From Rhynchopus sp. YZ270_cl-10 (lineage: Eukaryota; Euglenozoa; Diplonemea; Diplonemida; Diplonemidae): DNA of 64,000 nucleotides. Shown piece by piece: positions 1 through 10,256 of the stretch. Positions within the stretch are counted from its first letter, which is position 1, and the number at the start of each line of letters is the position of its first letter. Where the stretch lies: contig OZ037879.1 of assembly GCA_964035575.1 (NCBI GenBank), forward strand, positions 310,001 through 374,000, written 5' to 3'. A program made the position numbers and the translations under genes. The notes below the pieces were generated by a model. That model searched no databases. It saw only the letters and a list, made by a program, of their open reading frames with translations, and was not told the origin of the DNA.

Positions 1-710
1 TCCCAATTTTGTGATAAATTATTTTTGGGGAATAGTCAGTTATACCCTACCCTTTTTTTGAAATGGTCAGAGATACCCGAAAATAAGTTCAGATATACCC
101 GAAAACCAGAAATAGGGCATAACTGACTATATCTGAACTTATTTTCGGGTATTTGAACTTATTTTCGGGTATATCTGAACTTTTTTCGGGTATCTCTGAA
201 CTTATTTGGGGTACCCACTTATTTGGGGTACCCCCTTTGATTTTTTGCCCAGTGGGTGAGTGACCCACCATGAGGGAATGCGACAGCAGAGACAGTATTG
301 AAGCAGCATGGTATGATTTTCACCCCTCTACCCCACACACAGTTACTTTAGTGGGGGTAAATACCCGCAAACCCGCAAACCCTTATACATGGTCCCTCGC
401 TTCGCTTGGGAACCATTAGTGCAGCAGGAAACTCTCTGTAGCGTGAAAAAAGGCTACCTTATTTCGCGGAAATACATAGTTATTACCACTTTTTTCATTA
501 ACCTCACCCTTCCCGACTACTGCGTTTGTACACCATAACTTAATCACACCCCACATTTACACTCATCACAGGATCGTGAAATCTGAACTGCATCCGTGCT
601 TGCGATGAGCGCCGCTCTCCGACATTCAACAACTCAAAATCCAAGGCTTCACCCAAATCAATCTATTCTAGATTTGTTTGTGGACGAAGACCTGGGGGTG
701 GGAACACTTT

Positions 711-1445
711 GTCAGTCACTGCTATAGCCATTAACCCAGGGAGCATAGCTAGTGCAAGAAATTCGACTTTGGAAACCTTCCGGAAAGTCTGTCCTCTGCT
801 TACGGAGGACGAGGCACAAGAAAATATTGCGTTCCCCCAGAAAACCAGTGCACATTTCACATTCCTTGTGGGTGGTCTTGTTGCCTTTTTTGTCAAGTAA
901 TTTTGGCCCAGGCATGCTCTCGAAGCATGACAATTTAGTGTGTATGGGGCAGGGTGTTGTTTTGTTCTGAATTCTCTTTGTTATAACATCTAAGTCAATC
1001 GCGGGTGGTGGTTTGTGTAGCGTGAGGCACTCTTTTTAGCAAACTTCCTGCGGCTGCTAAAGTGTTATTTCTTCGGATTTAACAACGTACAGCGTAACAT
1101 AGTGGTTTAGCCTGGTCGACACAACCTTCGATAGATACGGGATAACCAACCCCCTTCGACCCCTCGTGGGTTCACTGAACAAGCCCTAGTGGTAGTTAAA
1201 CGCGATTGACATTTACATTTCTTAGAGATGAAAGAACAAGATAACACTTCTGTACCCGCGCATCAAAATTGTGGAAACCTTTGCACCCCAAACACCCTCA
1301 ACAACGCCCGCCAAAAGGCGCCCCTTGTTGCTGGGAGTTGGTTCTCATGATACCTGCACAGCGGGCATTCCTCTGAGTCCAACGCATGTTTGGCCTGTCT
1401 GCGGCGTTGTACTTCAGGTGCACGAAGACAGGGTCTGGTGGTAAA
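711..1445. repeat. Shared ~750-bp core, copy A (in element 1)
   Basis: This stretch is repeated at about 39835-40608 in the same orientation, with roughly 90% identity by eye and several short indels. It begins at GTCAGTCACTGCTAT and ends near CGAAGACAGGGTCTGGT. Neither copy has a convincing open frame. The sequences flanking the two copies are unrelated apart from the short CGAAGACAGGG end. Confidence 0.85.
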
Positions 1446-1913
1446 TTTTGCGTAGTACTGCGACGTGGTACTGCGTGGGTCTGGGAACCTGGGTACCTGG
1501 GTACAGGAAATTTGTTGTGGAAGACATCAACCACCATGCATTGAGGAGGGTAAGACAGTGTTCGCAGTTTCTACCTGATAGCATTACAACATTTAACTTC
1601 TCCACGGGGGTCTTGGGCCGTTCACTCGGTTCTACCTTGACTACCGGAAGATATTCTTGAGGCCTTTTTGGTCTCTAGAATATCCGGTCTTCCCGAACGG
1701 AGGCACACTTTGTGTGTTACTACGACCTGGCAATTTCCAGCAGTAGGTTAAGTAATCTTTCTTGTAAATTGTTGGATCATTATCTCCTCAGTGCATGAAT
1801 GCCCCACGTGACTGACACTTTTGTGTTTGTCATGTGGAGCTGTGGTTGCTCTTTCACGACTTTTTTCCTGTTCCTGGGTACCTGTTCCTGGGTACCTGTT
1901 CCTGGACCTGGAC

Positions 1914-2585
1914 CTGGGTACCTGGGTACCTGGGTACCTGGGTATCTGGGTATCTGGGTATCTGGGTATCTGGGTATCTGGGTATCTGGGTATCTGGGTA
2001 TCTGGGTATCTGGGTATCTGGGTATCTGGGTATCTGGGTATCTGGGTATCTGGGTATCTGGGTATCTGGGTATCTGGGTATCTGGGTATCTGGGTATCTG
2101 GGTATCTGGGTATCTGGGTATCTGGGTATCTGGGTATCTGGGTATCTGGGTATCTGGGTATCTGGGTATCTGGGTATCTGGGTATCTGGGTATCTGGGTA
2201 TCTGGGTATCTGGGTATCTGGGTATCTGGGTATCTGGGTATCTGGGTATCTGGGTATCTGGGTATCTGGGTATCTGGGTATCTGGGTATCTGGGTATCTG
2301 GGTATCTGGGTATCTGGGTATCTGGGTATCTGGGTATCTGGGTATCTGGGTATCTGGGTATCTGGGTATCTGGGTATCTGGGTATCTGGGTATCTGGGTA
2401 TCTGGGTATCTGGGTATCTGGGTATCTGGGTATCTGGGTATCTGGGTATCTGGGTATCTGGGTATCTGGGTATCTGGGTATCTGGGTATCTGGGTATCTG
2501 GGTATCTGGGTATCTGGGTATCTGGGTATCTGGGTATCTGGGTATCTGGGTATCTGGGTATCTGGGTATCTGGGTATCTGGGTAT
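1914..2585. repeat. 8-bp tandem array (CTGGGTAT)n
   Basis: About 84 near-perfect copies of CTGGGTAT, opening with a few CTGGGTAC variants. Because 8 is not a multiple of 3 and the unit forms no stop, long frames stay open on both strands. These predicted peptides (GYLGIWVS, PRYPDTQI) are artefacts. The array lies wholly inside element 1. Short related runs of CCTGGGTACC occur at 1488-1503 and 61238-61262. Confidence 0.97.
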
Positions 2586-2893
2586 ACCCGAAAAGCAACT
2601 TTTTTGGGGTACCCGAAAAAAGTTGGCGATATGGTCAGACATGCCCGAAAATAAGTTGAGAAATAGTCAGAGATACCCGAAATACCCGAAAATAAGTTCA
2701 GATATTGGTCAGTTATGCCCTATTTTTGAAAATGGGGCATCTCTGACCAATATCTGAACTTATTTTCGGGTATCTCTGACCATTTCAAAAAAAGGGTAGG
2801 GCATAACTGACTATTCCCCATTATTTTTTTTTGAAATTTTCTGCTTTTCTCTCGTGCCGCCAGTAGCCACAGTCTGTGATGATGAGCACAATG

Positions 2894-3610
2894 CTATGGA
2901 TATGCGTGCAAACACTTCAAACAAAGCTCACAAATACGTGATATGAGAGGAGAGGGGGAAAAGGCAAAAGGGGGGAAAGTTGTTAAGATCCCAACAGCAC
3001 GCCACCTACGGACATACGCTTTGCACATCTGGTTGAAGTCGTTGAAGGTGATGCGGCCTTCCTTCTGCGTGAGCTCCTTCACGTCTGCTGTGGTCACATC
3101 CAATGCATAGCGTGTACGCACTGCCTCTGCAAACTTGTCAGGTGTCATGCCGGAGCTGTGAGATTTGGTGTTTTGTTTGGATTGTGAGAGAGCAGTGGGC
3201 ATCTTACGGCAACATACCTGACACCGCCAGCATTGCTGTCTCTGCTCAGCTGCATCCACGCCTTTGTCAGGTTCAGGTCGTTTGCGTTGACTTTGATCTT
3301 CAGTGAATTTCTGATCGCCTGTGGTGAATATGATCGCACTGGACGCACAGGCTGCGGCGAGAGCACCGCATCACGCTCGATAGGTTGGTACCCGAAAGAA
3401 GAAGGTGTTCTGGTACGTGCCTTTCTCTGTATGGTATGGAGGGTAGGTGGGAATGTGAGGGGGCAAAAAAAAACAAAAAAAAAAAACACACAAACCTGGA
3501 CTTTGCTGTCAGCATCCTCCTGGTAGGTGGCGCTCATCCCGGGGATGTGTGAGACGTGCGAGGCGGAGATGCGCTGTGTGATGCTGCCTTCAGGCCATTG
3601 CGGGGAGCCG
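2894..3610 (-). CDS. EF-hand-like protein, 3' gene or 3' exons of the upstream EF-hand gene
   Basis: Three minus-strand exons are joined by good splice signals: 3496-3610, intron 3427-3495 (GTTTG...TACAG), 3218-3426, intron 3156-3217 (GTATG...CACAG), then 3155 to a stop at 2894. Phases agree at each junction. The product contains SPQWPEGSITQRISASHV, a basic/proline middle and a degenerate EF-hand-like end (ALDVTTADVKELTQKEG then FNDFNQMC). That end resembles the N-terminal module of the neighbouring gene. The 5' exon has no upstream ATG in frame. The start is therefore the internal ATG at 3537, a missed exon, or a junction to the upstream gene at a GTATG donor at 3857, which fits in phase. 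A further intron may begin near 2990 (GTGGCG). I do not recognise the family beyond an EF-hand relation. Confidence 0.55.
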
Positions 3611-3700
3611 CTGTATTTTCGTTTTTTCGAAGCATTTTTTTTATATGATTATGTGTGTCAACAAACGCCTGCAGTACCCATAAGATAGGTCTGCACTGTC

Positions 3701-5177
3701 CTAAGCCTTTTTGAAAACGGAAGGTAGAGCTAGTTTGTCCTCAACCCTTTGAAGCAGCTCCGCCACATGAGTGGCACTTCTTTTGTAAGGCGTCAGGTGA
3801 GAGTAGGAACTCTGGCCTGTTCCTACTGCACTATTCCTTCCAAAAGATAAGACATACGTTGCTGGTGCTGCGTTGTGCCCCACTGCAAAGTGCGACTCGG
3901 GCAGCAGGGAGTTCCCTGTGCGCAGCCCCTTTGCCGTCTGTGCAATTTCCCTTGCTTCGGCGAAGGGCCGCTCTGTGTCGCCGAAGGTACGCAGGCCTTG
4001 CGAGTGGCGTGGTGTGGTGGGTGCGCTGGAGCTGACGTGGCGCTTCCCCTCGGGGCGTGCGCTGTCCTCACGCCTGGTGGGGCTTTCGACGTATTTACGT
4101 CCGCTGATGACGTCGTAGGATCGGCTAGGGCTTTTGGCGCTGACAGACAGCCCACGTCCACGCCTTGTGGACGCTGTCTCGCTGCGTGACCGCTGCACGC
4201 TGTCTAGCAGTGCCCCATGCAGTGAGGCCACGTTCGCAACAGGCAACGATGCGTCGTGTGCACGCACCATAGGGCTACCACGCTTGCGCCGACCACAGTG
4301 CGTCATGCCCGTCAGGTCCACCCTCTCCCCAGCAATTTCACCTAACGCAAGAGCAGCAACACTTCCAGAGTCGCTTCGATGCACATCAATCGCACCAGAG
4401 CTGCCTCTGTAGAGGGGGTGGTGGTGAGGTGGGGTGGGTGGATTGAAAGTATAAACAGGGTGAAAACCCTTCCTGGGGGTTAGTTTGCTGTTGCTGTTGG
4501 TTCAGTGTTGCCAGGCCATACCGTCGGACATCAATGCCGTCGAATGCCCCTGCACGCCCTGCGTATGTTGTCTGCGGTGTTATGGGGAGGTGGTACTTTG
4601 CCTCACTTTGGGTTGTGCGTGGGGCACCACCACCACCACTTACCTCCTTCTGCACAAACGACGGCACGTCCTGGTGACGCTGCACTGGCGGCGGCGGTGG
4701 TGGTGGGTTGCTGTGCTCCATGTGTGCGTCGGGGTTGCTCCGTTCTATGTGCTGCTGCTGTTGTTGGTGTTGGTGGTGCTGTTGGTGCTGTTGGTGGTGC
4801 TCTTCCGCACGCCTTGGCTGCTGCTTGGCTGACGCTGAGTCAGAAAAACGCACCGACTCGCGTGGAGTGTTAGGGTTGACCCAGCTAGGTGCCAGCTGCG
4901 ATGTGTTCGGTGTTGCCACATCCACTGCATGCTGCGGCGGATCACGCACACTGCTCGCACCCGAATGCGACGGCTGCGCACCCCCCGTCTGCCTCCCCTG
5001 GAAGTGCTTCAGAAAGCTCTCATAATCGACCCCCTCCGCCCGCGTGAACTTCTTCACCACAGGGTCGAGCCCGCCCTTCACACCAAAGCGCTGCAGTGCA
5101 GTCTTGAACTCCGAGACGCTCACGGAGCCCCGTTTCGTTGCATCGCTCCTCGCAAACTGGGATCGTAACAGATCCAT
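3701..5177 (-). CDS. EF-hand domain protein with poly-Q and proline-rich region
   Basis: The model is 4522-5177 joined to 3701-4406 (453 aa), with intron 4407-4521 (GTATGG...CTACAG). A GTTTTC donor inside that intron would also keep frame. The start is ATG at 5177; the open frame continues upstream but only through a pyrimidine-rich leader. Residues 1-60 form an EF-hand pair: a degenerate loop DATKRGSVSVSE keeps G6, V8 and E12, and then comes KKFTRAEGVDYESFLKHF. A long low-complexity stretch follows (His/Gln-rich, eight prolines), then a Ser/Arg-rich region and a helical tail ending VFKKA. It is probably a cytosolic or cytoskeletal calcium-responsive protein; the function is not established. 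A GTATG donor at 3857 could replace this tail with the downstream exons (see findings). Confidence 0.7.
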
Positions 5178-5427
5178 TTTTGCTCTCTGGAGCCTCTGGA
5201 GGAGGGGATGAGGGATGAGGGATATGAAGGGTACATTGCAAGGGGGAGGTGAACTAGAGAGGTTGAAAACAGTGAGTGAGAGCGTTTGAAGGAACAGAGA
5301 TACATTCATCGTAGCAGGGAAGAAAGGGGGGTTATAAAAATACACCCTGCGCATGTGTGAGTAGGTTCCGGTGAGTGCCGAAACCCCGATTTGAGATTAT
5401 AAGAATATGAAAATGGGTTTTGCAATA

Positions 5428-5516
5428 ACACCTGATTTTTTACCCCGCGTATAGACGCCTATAGGACTGTATACGCGCCTTTTCGCGACAATACGCGAGG
5501 TAAAAAATCAGGTGGT
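5428..5516. repeat. Short foldback repeat (MITE-like)
   Basis: CACCTGATTTTTTACC and a following GCGTAT recur as a reverse complement at the other end, leaving a ~35-base centre. AATA flanks both sides (5424-5427 and 5517-5520), a possible target duplication. It could equally act as a hairpin. Confidence 0.6.
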
Positions 5517-5700
5517 AATAGTGGGATGCCCATGAAAACATGCCCCCCCCCGCGGTACCACTCGGGACGAAAGACCCGGCTCGCAGCAAAAAAAAAAGGA
5601 ATAATAATAGAGTAAAGTGCAAAGCCGGCAAAACGTCTCTGTGGATGCGGGCACCTCTTGTGGAAGGAGAAAAAAAAAGCTTGTAAAGATAAAGTTGAGC

Positions 5701-5735
5701 AGATGAGCTGAAGCCTCTTCTGTGCTTAGTCATCT
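5701..5735 (+). ncRNA. Hairpin family H1, copy 1
   Basis: AGATGA pairs with TCATCT, and CT.AAGC pairs with GCTTAG around a CTCTTCTGT loop. It matches the H1 plan described in the findings. Expression is unproven. Confidence 0.55.
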
Positions 5736-6175
5736 GAAAACGAGGTATTTTTTTTTTTTTGTTTTTGAAATATTAAATGTATCAGTGTCTAAGCTTCCAT
5801 GCTTAGCGACCTTCATAGAATATTCGCAAATCCCCCCCAAAAAAGCTAGAACAACGTCGTTAGAAAGACCACACCATAGGAATAGGAGGAAGGACACTTC
5901 CCCCTGTTCTTTTATTCCCGCATCGAGGAAGTGGTGAGGTGTCTCCGTAAGTTTTTTGGGAGTGGCAAGCCACTCCCAAAAAAAAAGGAGAGAAAACGGC
6001 ACCACAGATATCATGAAAAATGGCTTTCCTCGTGGAGAAAGAAGCGAGGAAAGTCCCCAAAGTTTAAAAAAAGAGAGAAAACGCAGTATGCACACAAGGG
6101 GCCATATTCTGCGCAAGAATTACCCCTATTAGTTATCAAACACACACACAACACACACCCCTGAATAGTACAACT

Positions 6176-6304
6176 GGGGGTTTTCAGTGAATCACGAACG
6201 TCCCCGCCCTAACAAACGGACCGGAAATCGACTGGCAGTTCTTTTTCTCAGACGCAACTTTTGTTGAGCGGGACGTTTCATAATTCACTGAAAAAGCTAC
6301 CCCC
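6176..6304. repeat. Foldback/MITE next to the stop of the CmcJ-like gene
   Basis: GGGGG, then TTTTCAGTGAAT and ACGTCCC, recur inverted at 6270-6304 with a 6-base insertion in one arm. The right end lies 24 bases past the gene's stop, so it is probably in the 3' UTR. Confidence 0.65.
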
Positions 6305-6328
6305 ATGACATCTCTCCCTCACTGCACA

Positions 6329-7174
6329 TTACGACTCTGCAACGTTCCCTGCTCCCTCACGCGGCTCGTCAAAGAAAACGAAACAACGTGTTTCGATGCT
6401 TTGTCTTGGTGCTGCGTCTGGGGGCGACGTTGGGTCGACAAAGGCGGTGTGGCAGTTGTACTGTGCCCGCCCGTCCTCTGCGGAGTCGTAGGTCTTGAGC
6501 AGGAGTGCCTCGTTGGGCTGCATCTGCGGGTAGTAGTACCAGCGGTGTGCGTCGTTGTATCGCACCATTTGGATGCCGCCGACACGGTCCTTTGCTTGGC
6601 GCACTACGTCAACAAGGTCATCGACCACAACCGTGGATGTGTCACACATAGCCATAGGGTGTGTTTCCACTGTCCCTGCAGTTGTCCTCCACGCACCCAC
6701 AATAGCGAACCGCTTCTGCAACAGCTCCTCTGCTTCCTCAGGGTGCAAGTCCCGGAGACGTTGAGGCGCAGACTTCCTCGTGTAATCGTTGTGGACAACA
6801 GACGCTGGCTCGCGCACCTGCTGTTCCTTTCGCAGTGCATCGCTCGCAGCGCGGCGTGTGTTGTCAAACACAATGACACGAGAGGCCCCAGTGGTGCGTT
6901 TGATGATAGCTTCGATCTCCGCATCGTGCACCGCCATCTGCTCCGCGTCTGTATAATCCTTCACGGCAGTGTCGTGGTCCACCAGGGTGAACCCCTCACG
7001 GTTCAACGAAAACCCCTTCCCCCTTGCGCTGTGGATCTCAACCTCCTGTTCGACGTACTTTCCGTCGTGGGTGGACACCTCACCTCCAGGGACGGATGCG
7101 TTGTACACAGCGGAGGGTGAGCCAGCGAGGTACTGCACTGACGCGGTGATGGAGGGGGTGGAGGTGGTGGACAT
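6329..7174 (-). CDS. CmcJ/NvfI-like (asaB/GA4 desaturase-type) oxidoreductase
   Basis: A 281-aa product, the usual length for this family. I chose ATG 7174 (MSTTSTPSITASVQYL) because the frame further upstream is an unstructured pyrimidine-rich leader. Family landmarks in order are FDNTRR (about residue 116), VVHNDYT with the metal-binding H-x-D pair (about 138), VGAWR and PMAMCD (about 170-190), WYYYPQMQPNEALLLKTYDS (about 225) and HTAFVDP with the distal histidine (about 258). Related proteins are 2-oxoglutarate/Fe(II)-type hydroxylases or desaturases of secondary metabolism, mostly fungal and bacterial. The substrate cannot be told from sequence. It has no signal peptide, TM segment or intron, so it is probably cytosolic. 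Best known from fungi and bacteria, it may have been acquired by transfer (inference). Confidence 0.85.
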   Translation of the reverse strand: MSTTSTPSITASVQYLAGSPSAVYNASVPGGEVSTHDGKYVEQEVEIHSARGKGFSLNREGFTLVDHDTAVKDYTDAEQMAVHDAEIEAIIKRTTGASRVIVFDNTRRAASDALRKEQQVREPASVVHNDYTRKSAPQRLRDLHPEEAEELLQKRFAIVGAWRTTAGTVETHPMAMCDTSTVVVDDLVDVVRQAKDRVGGIQMVRYNDAHRWYYYPQMQPNEALLLKTYDSAEDGRAQYNCHTAFVDPTSPPDAAPRQSIETRCFVFFDEPREGAGNVAES

Positions 7175-7875
7175 GGTTGGGTAGAGATGTTTCCTGGAGA
7201 AAAATGGTGTGCAAAAGAAAGGGAGTGGGCAATGATGTGTGATGTGGGAGGGAAAAAAGTGAAGTTTTTGAGTGTGCAAAACGCTTCTGCGGCGCAGTCA
7301 GTTTGTTTGCGCGTAAAGTATGTAATAAATATTCACTGCAATACGCTCGCTCCCACTGACTACCTGGCCGTAAAGAGGAAACCTCTTTGAGGCCAAAAAA
7401 AATGTAATCAAAGATGTGCGTGAAGGGAGAAAGAGGGGAAAGTAAAGGGTTATGCGTTATTTGAAGAAATGTTCGGAGAAAACAGGATTTTTGCATTGTA
7501 TAGCGTAGACAAAGATGTGACTTCACAAAAAAAGCAAAATAAAAAGACAATTTCCCCCTTTTTTTGGTAAAATGTATCGATAAAAATCACCGAAGGCGCA
7601 ACTGTGGCGGGGACTTCGGGTCTGCAATTCGTTGAGGGGTGTATGGGGGGGGCTGTACGAGGCTGTGCGAGAGGCTCTATTGTGTGCTGTGGAAGGTATG
7701 GGACACAAATCGTTATTTGACCCAGCACTTTTTTGCCTTTTGTTCAGAATTAAAAAAAAACATGAGTGACCTCTGACCAACACCACATCATCGTAGAGAG
7801 TGGGAGGGACAGTATGCATGTTGCGTGAAAACAGTTGTTTCCACCCAACACAAACGAAGCAACAGAACACTCTGT

Positions 7876-7908
7876 AAGATGAATGCGTCTCTCGTGCACG
7901 CACATCTT
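7876..7908 (+). ncRNA. Hairpin family H1, copy 2
   Basis: AAGATG pairs with CATCTT and TGCGT with ACGCA around the loop CTCTCGTGC. The inner stem differs from copy 1 yet is still fully paired. Confidence 0.6.
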
Positions 7909-7958
7909 TACCGCTACCGTTGCGGAACACACTGGGTTTGAAGAAAGAAAGGTTGAAA

Positions 7959-7985
7959 GATGAATGCCTCACGTGCACACTCACG
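7959..7985 (+). ncRNA. Hairpin family H1, copy 3 (CACGTGCACAC loop subtype)
   Basis: TGAATG...CACACTCA stem around CCTCACGTG. It resembles the copies at 35686, 42555 and 59183. CACGTGCAC repeats immediately downstream, so the end is uncertain. Confidence 0.4.
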
Positions 7986-8112
7986 TGCACACGTATTTAA
8001 AATGTCACTGGCACTGCATCAACAACCCCATGAATGAAGACAGGTGGCGGGGAAACGTTGAGAACGGGTGCAAACCCTTCGCGAACACACTAGAGGGGGT
8101 AATAACATTGGG

Positions 8113-8234
8113 CACGGCAGACTGGTCAGGGGGACTACGAGCGGAACTACTGGTGCAAAATTAGCAGTGTTGCTGGTGTAACACTGGTCGTAAAACCGTA
8201 GTTCCACTAGTAGTCCAAGACTAGTCCGCCGTGG
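8113..8234. repeat. Imperfect foldback
   Basis: CACGGCAGACTGGTC pairs with GACTAGTCCGCCGTG, and GGACTAC..GGAACTAC pairs with GTAGTTCC..GTAGTCC, leaving a ~45-base centre. There is no open frame. Confidence 0.65.
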
Positions 8235-8663
8235 GGGAGGGGAAAAGTGCCACATTAGCAAATATGAGGCGCGACAAAATGACAGAAAAGCACAACCACA
8301 AAAAGAAACAACAAAAAGTAAAGGTAGCAATACATGCCTCACTGTGCATATCTAAAAAAAACACATAACACCAACATTCCCTACAGAAACTGTATGGTCC
8401 GCACGGACATCCACATCTTCCACAAAAAGGTTGGCACAACGAAAGGTGTTTTTTTCTTAGGAGGTAGTCTCAACAAATGAAAACACCACTGGTACTATTA
8501 TCATTCGCTATGGGAAGGAGCGTTGCCGCAGTGATAAGGAAGAAAGACGTGAGGTATTTTCTTTTTTTAAAAATGGTGTCCCGTCAGCTAACTTCGTCCA
8601 CCAACAGGCTTGCACTTTTTCTGCGAAAAAAAGGCGGTTCTTTCTCTCTTATTGGGGCCTGAC

Positions 8664-9966
8664 CAGGGCTGTTCCTTATTCTCGTTTTTTCCCCCAAAAA
8701 TCGCTGGTTTTATTCTCGTTTTTTTCCTTTTTCTTTTATACCGCAGAGGCAGTTTTTTCCAGCATTTTTGCCAGATTTGAGCCAATCCCGTTCTGTGGTG
8801 GGGGATATACGGAAAAATGGACAAAATTTTAGCGACTTAAATTTTCACAAAATATGAACCCGTACTCGTAAAACAAGGGTCATTTTCAGTCTGAAAACCC
8901 TTCAAACTGAAAATGAAATGAAAGTGAAAGTGTGCTGTTTTTGACTGGGAACAGGTAGCGCCGCAGGCGCACGGTACCCAACTTTTTTCTTTTCCTTTTT
9001 CCTTTTTCTCTGCTTTCTTTTGATTACGCGAGTAGATTGCTCTCCACGGTGGGGTCACATGTGTGCGCAAAAACACTCAAAGAAAGAACCTACTATGAAC
9101 TATGAGGTTCTCTGGTTTAGTCCGGTCTGCAAAAGAGAAAAAAACCACAAAAATATCCAAAAATCCCGGGACAAAGAACCGACCTTAGCGCAAAGCCTGC
9201 CGGAGGCAGCTTTTTATTATACATGGTCAAAATTCGGTCCCCAATCCAGCTCAAGTTGGGGGCCTCCGGCGGAATGTGAGAATTCCTCGGTTATCCAACT
9301 GCAGAGTTCGGCACTTCATTGACATTTGCACCAGGCACGCGTGGTGCACGAATTATCAGTAACCTCAGTACATGTACAAAAGAAATGGCGGTCATGGCAC
9401 CCAAAGCGAAGCCACGGTACGCAACATTTCAAAAAAATGTTGCTTACCATTGCATATTTTTACTGTCAAACACAGAAGAGCTACAACTACAGTGTACAGA
9501 ATACCTTGTTCTTGCTTATTTCGCACATTTGGAGCATGGGACCCCAACATTTTTTCCCTGGTCACTTTTTTCTCAGACAGAAGTGCCTGAGAGTGCAGAC
9601 AGAAAGCTTCTTTTTAGGCCTACACACCTTCCCCCTTAGGCGAAAAAAAAGTGCGGCAACCGCGAAAATTCCTTCAGTGCGGCATTTCCAAGATCTAAAA
9701 TCCATTTTGGGAGGCAGATATAGGGAAAAGTCTGCGCCGCAGGCGGATTTTTTTTTTGGGGGTGGGAAATTTTTTTTTTTTCCCCACCCGAAAACCTGAT
9801 CTTTGGCTTGTTTGCATACCACCCCGACCAGTGGTGTACAAAATTTTGGCTCCTAACCTAGTAGAAGCAGGCTAAAACCCAACGAAGGAAAAAAGGAAAA
9901 AAAAAAGGGAAAAAAAACTCAAAAATCAGAATTCCTTATTCTCATTCTCACTTAGGAACAGCCCTG
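8664..9966. mobile_element. Non-autonomous hAT element
   Basis: Termini CAGGGCTGTTCCT and its inverse are flanked on both sides by the 8-bp direct repeat GGCCTGAC (8656-8663 and 9967-9974). A CAGGG terminus with an 8-bp duplication is the hAT signature. The 1.3-kb body has no transposase frame. It contains fragments of dispersed families seen elsewhere here: a GTGGGGTC-bearing segment (9015-9065), a diverged ~130-bp module (8755-8890) and GCGCCGCAGGCGCACGGTAC (8955-8979). Confidence 0.8.
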
Positions 9967-10256
9967 GGCCTGACAATAGGATTTTTTTTTTTTTTGAATT
10001 TTTTGAAGGTGTGCAGGAGGAGATAATAGGGTGGGAAAACAGTCGATCTGGAACAGAATCACATCACTAATACCATGGACACCCCCACACACAACGAAAC
10101 TCTAACAGGAAATAAAAAAAAATTAAAAAAACAACACACGAGGAACCACAAATATCCACACTAATTTGGGGCCTTTTTTTGCCCCCTTGCCCCACATTTT
10201 TCTGTAAAAATGAACAAAGCCATTAAAAAAACCCAGTCATTGTCATCTCACCGCTC

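Larger units (their letters stand above)
26..2820. mobile_element. Element 1: large TIR element with 75-bp termini and an internal 8-bp array
   Basis: The first ~75 bases (from TGGGGAATAGTCAGTTAT) recur as a reverse complement at 2746-2820 with one mismatch. A 7-bp direct repeat TTATTTT flanks both ends (19-25 and 2821-2827). It is AT-rich, so it is weaker evidence than the 5-bp duplications of elements 2-4. Inside each terminus lie short repeats containing CCCGAAAATAAGTTCAGAT in inverted orientation (about 60-230 and 2585-2790). The body holds a ~750-bp core shared with element 7 (711-1445) and a long 8-bp tandem array. No transposase-like frame is present, so the element looks non-autonomous. 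It ends 74 bases beyond the last possible stop of the neighbouring EF-hand-type gene. Confidence 0.75.
5178..6175. other. Spacer upstream of the EF-hand gene
   Basis: No gene seen. It holds the gene's pyrimidine-rich leader, a foldback at 5428-5516, one H1 hairpin at 5701-5735 and A/T runs. Confidence 0.6.
7175..8663. other. Spacer with hairpins and a foldback
   Basis: No protein gene supported. It contains an H4-like hairpin (7273-7300), two H1 hairpins and the 8113-8234 foldback; the rest is A/T-rich. Confidence 0.6.

Noticed and set aside
1914-2585. Interstitial telomere
   Set aside because: CTGGGTAT is not a known telomere unit, and the array is enclosed by TIRs; no subtelomeric context.
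1780-2757. Long frames of 260-307 codons on both strands
   Set aside because: They are translations of an 8-bp tandem repeat with no stop in any frame.
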